From QHXW01 sp963752965 (GTDB lineage Bacteria > Acidobacteriota > Terriglobia > Bryobacterales > Bryobacteraceae): a stretch of 64,000 bases of DNA. The stretch lies in assembly GCA_963752965.1 (NCBI GenBank), contig CAVWAJ010000010.1, positions 372,001 through 436,000 of the forward strand. Direction: 5' to 3'. This document shows positions 36,918 through 45,428 of the stretch, piece by piece (position 1 is the first letter of the stretch; each line of letters begins with the position of its first letter). Position numbers and translations under genes: made by a program. The notes beneath the pieces were generated by a model. That model saw only the letters and a program-made list of their open reading frames with translations. It did no database searches and had not been told where the DNA came from.

Positions 36918-38654
36918 TTAACCCCGGTCCATCCGGGTCAATTCGGCACTGAGGCGCAACGCCTCCCCCAGGTCTCCACCGCGCTCGGCCGCCCGCACCT
37001 TCGCCTTCAATTCCGCCCGTTCGCCATCTCGCTGAGTATTCTCTAAAGTGTTTAGACACGCCTCGCCCTGCTCCAGGGAGAAGTCTCCGCTATCTGTCTC
37101 ATCGGCCAAAACGGCCGCGGCAAGCAAAATGCGGTCGTTGTCTTCCAGCCTCGCATCCAGGTCGGCGAACATCACCGGCTCGCCGGCTTCATCGAGGGCA
37201 AAGACTGCTTCGAAGATACGGCGCGTGGCAAATTGAGCCAGGGCCGGCATGTGTTTCAGCCGCGGCATCAGGTGCGAGCGGGCATCGGCGTTGACCAGCA
37301 TTAAATTAAGCAGCATCCGCTCGACGGGCCGCACGGGCTCGACAACCGGCCGCACGGTCTTCTCCTGCCGCTCGGCCGCCGCCTTGCGGAAATTCTCAAG
37401 CACCGGGCCGGCGTCCACGCCCAGATAGCCGGCGACATCGTTGACCACGGCCAGCCGCTCCAGCTTGCCGGAAAGGCGCTGGATCGCCGGCAGCAGAAAC
37501 TGGAATCCCGCCACGCGGCCCTCCGCGGTCTTCATATCGAACTTGCCGCGGGCGCGGTCCGCCAACCAGTAGAAATAGTTTTTGGCCGTGGCAAGTTTTG
37601 CGGTGTAGGCTTCGGCGCCCCGCTCCTTGCAGTACTCGTCGGGATCGAGGCCGCCATCCAGTTCGAGAACGCGCACGTGCATGCCCTCGTCGAGCAGCAT
37701 GTTAATGGAACGCTCGGCAGCGCTCGCACCAGCGGCGTCGGGATCAAAATTGACGACGATCTTGTCGGAGTGCCGCTTCATGGCCTGCACCTGGTGATTG
37801 GTGAGCGCGGTGCCGCAGCTCGCCACCACTTCGTGTACGCCCGCCGCATAAACGCCGATCACGTCCATGTAGCCTTCCACCAGCACCGCGCGGTCCGCTT
37901 TGTGGATTCCGTTCTTGGCGCGATGCAGATTGTAGAGGACATAGCTTTTCCGGTAGATCGAGGTTTCGGGGGAGTTCAGGTACTTGGCTTGTTCATTCGG
38001 ATCGAGCGCGCGCCCGCCGAACCCGATGATCTTGCCCGTCTCGTTGTGGATGGGGAACATCAGGCGATGGCGGAAGCGGTCGTAGAAGCTGCCGTCGTCG
38101 CGCTTGCCCACGAGCCCCGATTCTTCCATCTGCGCACTGGTGAAATTTTGTTTCTCGAAGAGCCGCACCAGGCTGCGCCCGGAGCGTTCGGCGTAACCCA
38201 GGCCAAATTCCTCCGCGACAGCCGGCGCCACTCCACGCCGCTCCAGATACGCGCGTACCTCCGTCCCCGCCGCGCCCTGCAAATTCGCGCGAAACGCTTC
38301 CTCGGCCAGTTCGTGCATCTGGTAAAGCGCCGCGCGCAGCTTCGTTTCAGGGTCCGAATACTCCGAGCGCTTGGGCATCGGAATGCCGTGCCGCTCGGCC
38401 AGCAGCTTCAGGGCTTCGTAGAAGCTGATGCGCTCCATTTCCATGACGAACTTCAGCACGTCGCCCTTGGCCGAACAGCCGAAGCAGTAGTAATACTGAT
38501 GGTCGGCGCGCACGGAAAAAGACGGCGTCTTCTCGTTATGGAACGGGCAGAGTCCGATGTAACGCGAGGCGCCGGCCTTGCGCAGCCGGGGAATGTACTC
38601 CTGGATCACGTGGACGATGTCGACCGAGGATTTGAGCTGCGCCACGAAGTCCAT
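36918..38654 (-). CDS. dnaG: DNA primase
   Basis: 578 residues. CHC2 zinc finger CPFHNEKTPSF with YYYCFGCSAKGD, then the TOPRIM domain: VLVEGYMDVIGVYAAG, ASCGTALTNHQ and VVNFDPDAAGASAAERS with the DxD acidic pair. The C-terminal part (about 440-570) is the helicase-binding region. The start is the ATG at 38654, preceded by GAGAGGA, not the TTG five codons upstream. It lies upstream of rpoD with a 71-base gap. Confidence 0.96.
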   Translation of the reverse strand: MDFVAQLKSSVDIVHVIQEYIPRLRKAGASRYIGLCPFHNEKTPSFSVRADHQYYYCFGCSAKGDVLKFVMEMERISFYEALKLLAERHGIPMPKRSEYSDPETKLRAALYQMHELAEEAFRANLQGAAGTEVRAYLERRGVAPAVAEEFGLGYAERSGRSLVRLFEKQNFTSAQMEESGLVGKRDDGSFYDRFRHRLMFPIHNETGKIIGFGGRALDPNEQAKYLNSPETSIYRKSYVLYNLHRAKNGIHKADRAVLVEGYMDVIGVYAAGVHEVVASCGTALTNHQVQAMKRHSDKIVVNFDPDAAGASAAERSINMLLDEGMHVRVLELDGGLDPDEYCKERGAEAYTAKLATAKNYFYWLADRARGKFDMKTAEGRVAGFQFLLPAIQRLSGKLERLAVVNDVAGYLGVDAGPVLENFRKAAAERQEKTVRPVVEPVRPVERMLLNLMLVNADARSHLMPRLKHMPALAQFATRRIFEAVFALDEAGEPVMFADLDARLEDNDRILLAAAVLADETDSGDFSLEQGEACLNTLENTQRDGERAELKAKVRAAERGGDLGEALRLSAELTRMDRG

Positions 38655-38722
38655 ATCGTCCTCTCGCAATTATCGCTGTTTTGAGAGTCAACGGGAAGCC
38701 ACGCGAACAGACGACGGCCGCA

Positions 38723-39424
38723 CTACAAAATGATTTCCCGCCGTTTCGCTCCCACTAACGGCCGGTTCAGAAATTCCAGGAACGGCATCATCGCCTCGAA
38801 CCGCTGGCGCACCTCCGGCAGCAGTTTCGGCGTGGTGGCCAGTCTCGGATCGAGCATCACGTAAACCAGCCATTGTTTGTAGCGCAGCAAGTCCGCCGCC
38901 GCGTGGTCGCTCGGAAAACCTTTCGGCACCCGCGAGAGCTGTTCGCCTTGCAACTCACCCATCAGCGTGCGCAGCTTCTTGCTCTTGATGATCTCTCGAA
39001 ACTCTTCGTGGTGCTCCGCCAAATGAGTCCGGATGGCCAGCAGCGTTTCCGGCGCCGGCATGTAGACGCCGCCCGCCACTTCAATCTCTTTCGCGGAAAC
39101 GCTGAAGTACAGGCCGCCGCCCGCGTGCTTCTCGAACCCGCGCCGGGGAAAGATCGCCGCGATGTGCGTCTTGTACGGCGTCTTATCCTTGCTGAACCGC
39201 GTGTCGCGATAGACGCGGTAGATTGCCTTGGCCGGCTCCCCCACGTAGTCCGGCGCGAAGCGCATCATCTCGGCCGACAGCGCCGTCACCAGTTCCAGCA
39301 TGGGCGCTTTCACCTGCTCGTCGTAAATGTACTTGCGCGGCTGGAACCACTCGCGCCGGTTGTTTCGCGCGAGCGATGTGAAGAACTTCAGCCCCTCGGC
39401 TGGAAAACCGGCAAACCCGGCCAT
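38723..39424 (-). CDS. DUF2461 / TIGR02453-family protein
   Basis: 233 residues. The opening FPAEGLKFFTSLARNNRREWF, the segment YRVYRDTRFSKDKTPYKTHIAA, the GGGLYFSVSAKEIEVAGGVY strands and the PKGFPSDHAAADLLRYKQWL end are diagnostic of this uncharacterised but widespread family. No enzymatic motif is obvious. It is divergent from murB (32-base gap) and follows nothing in the same direction except dnaG downstream. Confidence 0.9.
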   Translation of the reverse strand: MAGFAGFPAEGLKFFTSLARNNRREWFQPRKYIYDEQVKAPMLELVTALSAEMMRFAPDYVGEPAKAIYRVYRDTRFSKDKTPYKTHIAAIFPRRGFEKHAGGGLYFSVSAKEIEVAGGVYMPAPETLLAIRTHLAEHHEEFREIIKSKKLRTLMGELQGEQLSRVPKGFPSDHAAADLLRYKQWLVYVMLDPRLATTPKLLPEVRQRFEAMMPFLEFLNRPLVGAKRREIIL

Positions 39425-39456
39425 GGATTTTCAACCCCTCCTCTATAATCGAAGTA

Positions 39457-40440
39457 ATGGTCCACACGGAAGAGACGCTCGCGCGCCTCACCGCGATTCC
39501 GGAACTAACTGTTCTTCCCGGCGCGCCGCTGTCCCGCTATACGCGATTCGCTATCGGCGGCCCCGCCGACATCTACACCGAAACGTCCAGTGCCGAGGCC
39601 TTCATCGCCGCGCTGCGTGTGGCGCGCGAGAGCGGCCGCGATTATGTCGTGATCGGTGGCGGAACGAACCTCATTGTATCCGACGAGGGTTTCCGCGGCA
39701 TCGTGCTCCGCTTCACCGCGCGGCGCATACTCGCAGCCGGAGATCGGGTCACGGCCGATAGCGGCGCCGTGCTGCAAGACCTGGTCGATTTCACCGTCTC
39801 TCACGGCCTGAAGGGTCTCGAAACGCTCGCCGGCATTCCCGGTTCGGTGGGCGCAGCCGTCTACGGCAACGCCGGCGCCTACGGGCATTCCATCTCCGAG
39901 CGCGTCCGCACCGTCCGTTTCTACGATGGCCGCGACGTGCGCGTCTTCGATCGCGAAGCCTGCGAGTTTCAGTATCGCGATAGCATCTTCAAGCGTCATA
40001 AAGACTGGATCATCTTTTCCACGGAACTGGTCCTGGAACCCGCTGACGCCGCCGAGCTGAGCAAGATCTCCGGCGACATCGTCGCCGTGCGCAATGAGAA
40101 GTTTCCCGTCACCATGAAGTGCGCCGGCAGCATTTTTAAGAACCTCTTGCTGGCCGAGCTGCCCGATGGCCTCGCCGAACGCGTACCCGCGCGCGTTATC
40201 CGCGAGGGCAAGGTACCGGCGGCGTATTTTCTCGAAGAGGTTGGGGCGAAGGGCATGATGCGCGGAGATATCCACGTGGCCACGTATCACGCCAACCTTA
40301 TATACAACGGTGGCGCCGGGACCGCAGCCGATTTGCGCGCCGTCATCGCCGAGCTGAAATCGCGCGTCGAGAAGAAATTCGGCCTCACGCTCGAAGAGGA
40401 AGTGCAATACGTGGGCTTCCCCGATGCGGCACATTCATGA
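39457..40440 (+). CDS. murB: UDP-N-acetylenolpyruvoylglucosamine reductase
   Basis: 327 residues. The FAD domain shows LSRYTRFAIGGPAD, VIGGGTNLIVSD and LAGIPGSVGAAVYGNAGAYG. The substrate domain has AGSIFKN with the catalytic Ser and the acidic end LEEEVQYVG. The order and short C-terminal loop suggest the type II enzyme. It reduces UDP-GlcNAc-enolpyruvate to UDP-MurNAc for peptidoglycan. It overlaps the ankyrin gene by four bases (ATGA), so the two are translationally coupled. Confidence 0.96.
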   Translation: MVHTEETLARLTAIPELTVLPGAPLSRYTRFAIGGPADIYTETSSAEAFIAALRVARESGRDYVVIGGGTNLIVSDEGFRGIVLRFTARRILAAGDRVTADSGAVLQDLVDFTVSHGLKGLETLAGIPGSVGAAVYGNAGAYGHSISERVRTVRFYDGRDVRVFDREACEFQYRDSIFKRHKDWIIFSTELVLEPADAAELSKISGDIVAVRNEKFPVTMKCAGSIFKNLLLAELPDGLAERVPARVIREGKVPAAYFLEEVGAKGMMRGDIHVATYHANLIYNGGAGTAADLRAVIAELKSRVEKKFGLTLEEEVQYVGFPDAAHS

Positions 40441-41627
40441 TCGCGCTCGGGATCGCCGCGCTGCTTTTGTTCGCCCCAGGGCCCGGCGACCTCCACGAAG
40501 CTGTCAAAGCCAATGACGCCGAACGCGTGCGGGCCTTGTTGCGCGCCGGCGCCGATCCCAATCTGCGCGATCCTCTCGGCGCCACACCCTTGCACGATGC
40601 CGCCTGGAACGGGAATCGCGAAATCGTTGAGCTACTGCTCGAATCCCACGCCGACGTGAACGCGCGGCACCTCGAAGCCGGGTCCACACCGCTGCACTAC
40701 GCCATCCTGAAAGACCACCCGGACATCGTGGCGTTGCTCGTGGATCACGGCGCCGACGTGAAGGCCACGTACCGCTCCGGCACAACGCCCTTGCATCTCG
40801 CGGCCGGGCATGGCTACCGGGAAATCGTCTCGCTGCTGGTGGAGCACGGGGCCGATGTCAACGCCCGCGATCACCAGGGAGCGTGTCCACTCGATGAGGC
40901 CGCCGAAAAGGGTTACGCCGCGGCGGCGCAACTTCTGGTGGCGAAAGGTGCGGAGGTCAACGCGAAGAACCCGGACACGGGCGCAACGCCCATCAACGCG
41001 GCCGCGGCCAACGGGCATACGGAGGTGGTCGAAATGCTTCTGGCGCACGAAGCGGCTCTCGATACGCGCGATCGCTCGGGCTCGACGCCGCTTGAGAATG
41101 CCGCCCGCGGGCAGCACGCCGAGACCGTGCGTCTGCTGCTTTCGAAGGGCGCGGCCGCTGCCCCCGGCGTGTTGGCGGAAGCGGTCACGAAGGGGCAGGC
41201 GGATATCGTGGCGATCTTGCTCGATGCCGATGGCGCTGCCAACACCCGCGCCATGGCGCTAGGTACGGCGGCGCTTAAGGGCAACCTGGAGATTGTGCGT
41301 CTGCTCATCGCGCATGGCGCTGACGTCAACGCCCGCAATGCCGATGGCGCAACACCTCTGCACAACGCCGCGCTCAGCGGCTATTCCGACGTCGTGGCTT
41401 TTCTGCTGGATCACGGCGCCGACCGCGAAGCCCGCGAAACCGAATCCGGCTCCACCGCGCTCTACGACGCAGCCTCCATGGGACGCCTGGAAGTGGTCGA
41501 GTTGCTGCTCACCCGCGGCGCCGATCCCAATGCTCCCAACAAATCCGGCGCCACGCCACTCCACGCCGCCGTAGCCAGCGGCTTCGATCAGGTGGCAGGG
41601 GCCTTGCGGGAACACGGGGGCAAGTAA
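40437..41627 (+). CDS. Ankyrin-repeat protein
   Basis: 396 residues of about eleven ankyrin repeats following a short hydrophobic start that could act as a signal peptide (IALGIAALLLFAPGPG). Repeats read like GATPLHDAAWNGNREIVELL, GSTPLHYAILKDHPDIVALL and GTTPLHLAAGHGYREIVSLL, each about 33 residues. The repeat units near 41101-41260 are degenerate. Ankyrin proteins bind partners; no catalytic domain is attached. The last repeat (about 41430-41610) is the source of the decayed copies found at 42798-42889 and 44061-44167. Confidence 0.93.
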   Translation: MIALGIAALLLFAPGPGDLHEAVKANDAERVRALLRAGADPNLRDPLGATPLHDAAWNGNREIVELLLESHADVNARHLEAGSTPLHYAILKDHPDIVALLVDHGADVKATYRSGTTPLHLAAGHGYREIVSLLVEHGADVNARDHQGACPLDEAAEKGYAAAAQLLVAKGAEVNAKNPDTGATPINAAAANGHTEVVEMLLAHEAALDTRDRSGSTPLENAARGQHAETVRLLLSKGAAAAPGVLAEAVTKGQADIVAILLDADGAANTRAMALGTAALKGNLEIVRLLIAHGADVNARNADGATPLHNAALSGYSDVVAFLLDHGADREARETESGSTALYDAASMGRLEVVELLLTRGADPNAPNKSGATPLHAAVASGFDQVAGALREHGGK

Positions 41628-41736
41628 ACAAACACGGACTCTGGAAACGTTTAGCCCTCTGCCGACGTCAAGAAACTAGTGGAGCTCAGTGCGGGTGGCC
41701 GCGAACAGCTAACCAACGACAATGGAGGAACGCTTT

Positions 41737-42759
41737 GTGCGAATGAAACGGCTGCATCTCATCGGACTGATTGCTCTGGCCATTGCCCCGCTGCACGGCC
41801 AGCAGTATTGGTCTACCGTCGAGCCGGATTGCTCGGGCTTGAATGAGACGGCCGTACAGCTTTCGAACGGCGGCTACTCCTGCTATGTGAGCGGGACGTT
41901 CGTATGGTTCGCGTCGGGCGGAATGTGGGGCACCTCGATTCGCGTAGCCGCGCCGTCGACAAATCCAATCGGTGTCGACTACACTTTTTTCGACCAGAGT
42001 GGAACGGCTCTGAGTTTGGACAGCAAGATCAACACCGGTTCGTCACCCGCATCCGGCAACGAGGTGGACTTCGCCCTGGCTGCCAATCAACCCGCGGAGG
42101 TGGAGCTGCTTGGTGCTTCGGGCACAGCTTCAAAAGGTGTCTACCCCCAATCCACGGGCACGGTCTACGCCATCTTTTACTGTCCCGACGAAGTAACTTG
42201 CGAAAACGTGCTACCTCAGTTGCTCTATTCAGCGCTACCGGCCGATCCGTGGTTGGTGAGCGTACCGATTGTGTTTGACAACGCGACGTGGACCCAGTGG
42301 TCCGCGGTGGGCATTAATGACAGCACGCACAAGATGTCCTTGGTAATTTGCAACGAAGACGTAACGGCCACGACTTATAATGTCTACGCATACGACAGCG
42401 CGGGAAACCAAGTCGGGTCGGGCACGACACCTTCGATTCCGCCAGAGCCTCTCCTCTCAGATGGCTCCTACGGGGAAGGAGGGACATACGGGGCGCTTCT
42501 GTCGGATGTGATTAAGACGCCGTTGCCGTCGGGTGTTATCAAGGTCCTCATCGACGGCGGGACGCTATATTCCGGGGTCGAGATGCTCCAGGTTACCGGG
42601 ATACCCGGGACCAACCTGACAGCCGCGACCTCCCTGCAAGTCGCCTATGACAACCCGCCCTCGACGGTTACTAGCGCCCTGCCGGTCCGGCGGAAGAGCG
42701 TCAGGAGATTGCGCGTACCGCCCACGTCAAAGACCGTATTTCCCGCACTGCCGAAGTAG
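41737..42759 (+). CDS. Tandem secreted beta-rich protein, copy 1
   Basis: 340 residues starting at a GTG (41737), eight bases after GGAGG; the same GTG is used in all three copies. Signal peptide (LHLIGLIALAIAPLHGQ). The mature protein is beta-rich with two Cys-containing motifs (EPDCSGLNE, GYSCYVSGTFVW), the conserved core GGMWGTSIRVAAP, NEVDFALAANQPAEVELLG, FYCPDEVTCENVLPQLLYSALP, and ends TVFPALPK. An Arg/Ser tail (RRKSVRRLRV) precedes the last residues. No family recognised. Copies 2 and 3 follow at 1266 and 1273 bases. Confidence 0.75.
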   Translation: MRMKRLHLIGLIALAIAPLHGQQYWSTVEPDCSGLNETAVQLSNGGYSCYVSGTFVWFASGGMWGTSIRVAAPSTNPIGVDYTFFDQSGTALSLDSKINTGSSPASGNEVDFALAANQPAEVELLGASGTASKGVYPQSTGTVYAIFYCPDEVTCENVLPQLLYSALPADPWLVSVPIVFDNATWTQWSAVGINDSTHKMSLVICNEDVTATTYNVYAYDSAGNQVGSGTTPSIPPEPLLSDGSYGEGGTYGALLSDVIKTPLPSGVIKVLIDGGTLYSGVEMLQVTGIPGTNLTAATSLQVAYDNPPSTVTSALPVRRKSVRRLRVPPTSKTVFPALPK

Positions 42760-42797
42760 ACCGGGCTGCGCTGGGAGATCGCTTTTCGAGATACACC

Positions 42798-42889
42798 ACG
42801 AAACTGAATGGGCTCCGCCGCAGGTGCTGCTGGCCTGCGGAGCCGGTCTTAATTCTCCCAACAAATCCAGCGCCACACTCTCCACGACC
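42798..42889 (+). pseudogene. Decayed fragment of the ankyrin gene 3' end (between copies 1 and 2)
   Basis: This stretch lines up with the 3' end of the ankyrin gene (about 41437-41570): it keeps ACGAAACTGAATGGGCTCC, GTGCTGCTGGCCTGCGGAGCC, AATTCTCCCAACAAATCCAG and CGCCACACTCTCCACG, with an internal deletion of roughly 35-40 bases shared with the second fragment. It is not part of any open frame of length. Confidence 0.75.
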
Positions 42890-42906
42890 TAACCTCAACC
42901 CAAGAC

Positions 42907-42958
42907 GTGCTGCGTTCCCACCTTTGTGTCGGCAGACATATTTGGTCTATATTATCCG
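42907..42958 (+). repeat. 52-base direct repeat, left copy, with promoter-like boxes
   Basis: Matches 44167-44218 at 44 of 52 positions by eye. Both copies contain TTGTGT and TATATT spaced by 18 bases (here 42924-42929 and 42948-42953), about 50-60 bases before the GTG start. This is a candidate promoter carried with the duplicated unit. Copy 1 has no equivalent. Confidence 0.6.
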
Positions 42959-43002
42959 CTACGGTCGCGAACACTCGGCCGACAAAACTGGAGGAACGCT
43001 TT

Positions 43003-44037
43003 GTGCGAACGAAATCACTGCATCTGATTGGACTGATTGCTCTGTCCGTTGCTGCGCTGCACGGGCAGACGTATTGGGTTGCCTCGCCACCGGATTGCTC
43101 GAGCTTGGGGACCACTTTTGGCCAGTACGTCAAAATTACGAATGCGTCTGGGGCGACGATTGGCTATTCCTGCTCTGTGACCGGAACGTTCGTGTGGCTC
43201 GCCGCGGGGGGGATGTGGGGCACCGTGATTCGCGCGGCCGCGCCCGCATCAGCCAACGTCGGAGTCGACTATACGTTTTACGACGTAAGCGGAAACAACC
43301 AGAGTTTAGACAGCACAATTAACAACGATTCGTCGACACTCGCATCCGGCAATGAGCTGGACTTCGCCCTGTCTGCCAATCAACCCGCGGAAGTCGAACT
43401 CCTTGGTCTTACGAGCGATGCTGGAACGGGCTACAGCAACACCGCTGAGGGCTCGGTCTACGCCACGTTTTACTGTCCCGATGCAGCAACCTGCTCCAAC
43501 GTACTTCCGCAGTTGCTCTATTCGGCGCTACCCGCCTATCCCTGGTCGCTGAGCGTGCCGATCGCATGGGACGACTCGCTATCGTACCAGTGGTCCGCTG
43601 AGGGCATTGATGACGGCAGTACGAACGTGGTGTCCTTCGTGGTTTACAACGAAAACACAAACGCTGCGACCTATAACATCTACGTCTACGACAGCAACGG
43701 AAACCTTGCCGCGCAGGGCACGACGCCTTCAATTCCGGGGTTTAATAGCGTAACCGGGGAAGCCGGTACCTACGCGCAGCTTCTGTCGAATGTGGTTTCT
43801 CCGTCGCTGCCGTCGGGCATCTTCAAGATCCTATTCGACGGCGGGTCGGCGCTTTCCGCGGTCGAGGTGCTCCAGATTAATGGGACGTCCGCAACCACCC
43901 TGCAGGTTGCCTCTGACAGCGCGCCCGGCTCGACTGCAAGTGCCAGGACGGCCCGGCGGCAGAGCGTCAAGAGATTGCACGCGACCACGCTAAAGACGGT
44001 ATTTTCCGGACTGCCGAAGCAGGACCGGTTGCGCTGA
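43003..44037 (+). CDS. Tandem secreted beta-rich protein, copy 2
   Basis: 344 residues from GTG 43003. It aligns with copy 1 along its whole length: signal peptide LHLIGLIALSVAALHGQ, PPDCSSLGT, GYSCSVTGTFVWLAAGGMWGT, NELDFALSANQPAEVELLG, FYCPDAATCSNVLPQLLYSALP, WSLSVPIAWD, and the end TVFSGLPK. Here the third codon is ACG where copies 1 and 3 have ATG, so GTG must be the start. Function unknown; four conserved Cys may form disulfides. Confidence 0.75.
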   Translation: MRTKSLHLIGLIALSVAALHGQTYWVASPPDCSSLGTTFGQYVKITNASGATIGYSCSVTGTFVWLAAGGMWGTVIRAAAPASANVGVDYTFYDVSGNNQSLDSTINNDSSTLASGNELDFALSANQPAEVELLGLTSDAGTGYSNTAEGSVYATFYCPDAATCSNVLPQLLYSALPAYPWSLSVPIAWDDSLSYQWSAEGIDDGSTNVVSFVVYNENTNAATYNIYVYDSNGNLAAQGTTPSIPGFNSVTGEAGTYAQLLSNVVSPSLPSGIFKILFDGGSALSAVEVLQINGTSATTLQVASDSAPGSTASARTARRQSVKRLHATTLKTVFSGLPKQDRLR

Positions 44038-44060
44038 CCGATCGCACTTAGAGATACACC

Positions 44061-44167
44061 ACGAAACTGAATCCGGCTCCGTCGCAGGTGCTGCTGACCC
44101 GCGGGGCCGGTCCTAATCCTCCCATCTAATCCGGCGCCACGCCGCCGTGTCCAGCGGTTTTTATCAG
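44061..44167 (+). pseudogene. Decayed fragment of the ankyrin gene 3' end (between copies 2 and 3)
   Basis: Starts ACGAAACTGAATCCGGCTCC, continues GTGCTGCTGACCCGCGGGGC and CCATCTAATCCGGCGCCACG, and ends CCAGCGGTTTTTATCAG, matching the ankyrin end GCCAGCGGCTTCGATCAG. It is more complete than the fragment at 42798, and shares its internal deletion. An in-frame TAA in place of the AAA codon shows loss of coding function. Confidence 0.8.
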
Positions 44168-44218
44168 TGCTGCGCTCCCACCTTTGTGTTTGGAATCATA
44201 TTTGGACTATATTGTCCG
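44167..44218 (+). repeat. 52-base direct repeat, right copy, with promoter-like boxes
   Basis: Pairs with 42907-42958. TTGTGT at 44184-44189 and TATATT at 44208-44213 with the same 18-base spacing. The sequence between them differs most, as expected for a promoter spacer. Confidence 0.6.
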
Positions 44219-44275
44219 GAAACGGATTTCTTATGGTCGAGAATGGTCGACCAACGAAAGAGGAGAAAACGCTCT

Positions 44276-45301
44276 GTGCGAATGAAATCGTTGCATCTCA
44301 TCGGCCTGGTTGCTCTGGCCGGTGCCACGCTGCACGGCCAATCGGCGACGCAGCCCATCTATTGGTCCCCAACACAGCCGGATTGTTCGAGTTTAAATGA
44401 GAGTCCCATTCAGGTCACCGTCCCGTCGCTGAAGACTACCCTTGGCTACTCATGCTGGGTGAGCGGGCAATTTTTATGGCTCGCCGCGGGTGGGATGTGG
44501 GGCACCGCAATTCGCGTGGCCGCGCCCGCGTCAGGCGCCGTCGCTGTTTACTATTCGTTCTACGACGTCACTGGAGCTTCCCAGTCGCTGGACACCACGG
44601 GTTCGTTTACCGCATCCAGCAATGAAGTGGACTTCGCTCTGTATGCCAATCAGCCCTCGGAACTCGACCTGCTTGGTGCTACGAGCGATAGGGGAACACA
44701 CTACAGTACCACCGCCACGGGCGCGGTCTCTGTCATGTTCATGTGTCCCGACGCAACAACTTGCGGCAACGTGATGCCGCAGTTGCTCTATTCGGCGCTG
44801 CCCTCCTATCCGTGGTCGCTGAGCGTGCCGATCGCGTGGGACGGCTCTTCATGGACTCAGTGGTCCGGGGTGGGCTACGAAGACGGTAAAACCAACCGCG
44901 TATCCTTAGTGATTTCCAACGCAGACACGGTTTCTACGACCTATACGGTCTCCGTCTACGACAGCACGGGAACCTTTGTCAGTTCGGCCACGACACCTTC
45001 GATTCCGTCCGGGGAGAATCTGGGAGGCGGCGCTTACGGGCCCGGAGGCTCAACCGGGGTGCTTCTGGCGGATTTATTTCCAGGTTTGGCGCCCGACCTC
45101 TACAAGATCCTGGTCGACGGCGGGTCGAAGTATTCCCTGGTCGAGATGCTCCAGATCAACGGGTCGTCCGCGACCACCCTGCAGGTTGCCTATGACAGCG
45201 CTCCCGCGACGACAAGCACCGCCACGGCGCGGCGAGAGAACGCCAGCAGATTGCGCGTAGCGTCCACGCCAAGGCCGGTAGTTCGCGGACTCCGAAAGTA
45301 A
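44276..45301 (+). CDS. Tandem secreted beta-rich protein, copy 3
   Basis: 341 residues from GTG 44276. Signal peptide LHLIGLVALAGATLHGQ, then QPDCSSLNES, GYSCWVSGQFLWLAAGGMWGT, NEVDFALYANQPSELDLLG, MCPDATTCGNVMPQLLYSALP and VEMLQINGSSATTLQVAYD. Closer to copy 2 than to copy 1 in the middle region (PSYPWSLSVPIAWDGS). An upstream open stretch exists but lacks a signal peptide. The region after its stop resembles the start of the inter-copy spacer, then diverges, marking the right edge of the tandem array. Confidence 0.75.
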   Translation: MRMKSLHLIGLVALAGATLHGQSATQPIYWSPTQPDCSSLNESPIQVTVPSLKTTLGYSCWVSGQFLWLAAGGMWGTAIRVAAPASGAVAVYYSFYDVTGASQSLDTTGSFTASSNEVDFALYANQPSELDLLGATSDRGTHYSTTATGAVSVMFMCPDATTCGNVMPQLLYSALPSYPWSLSVPIAWDGSSWTQWSGVGYEDGKTNRVSLVISNADTVSTTYTVSVYDSTGTFVSSATTPSIPSGENLGGGAYGPGGSTGVLLADLFPGLAPDLYKILVDGGSKYSLVEMLQINGSSATTLQVAYDSAPATTSTATARRENASRLRVASTPRPVVRGLRK

Positions 45302-45342
45302 ATCGGACTGCACTGGCTGATCGCAAGTTAAGGAGGCGTTAA

Positions 45343-45392
45343 GGGGTCGCGGGGAGGCACAACTTCTCCGAGACACACCGCCTCCTCGCCCC
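45343..45392 (+). terminator. Possible terminator-like hairpin after the tandem array
   Basis: GGGG (45343-45346) and GGAGGC (45353-45358) pair with GCCTCC (45380-45385) and CCCC (45389-45392), with an internal loop. The following ATATTATTTC is only weakly T-rich, so termination is uncertain. Confidence 0.3.
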
Positions 45393-45428
45393 ACCATATT
45401 ATTTCTAACCTTGCGATCCACCGAAACC

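Noticed and set aside
40437..41627. Ankyrin repeats as a repeat-type DNA array (CRISPR or tandem satellite)
   Set aside because: The 33-codon periodicity is protein-coding, units are diverged at the DNA level, and no spacers exist.
42760..43002. A small gene in the gap between tandem copies 1 and 2
   Set aside because: The gap consists of a decayed ankyrin piece and a promoter-like repeat; open stretches there have no start or ribosome site of value.
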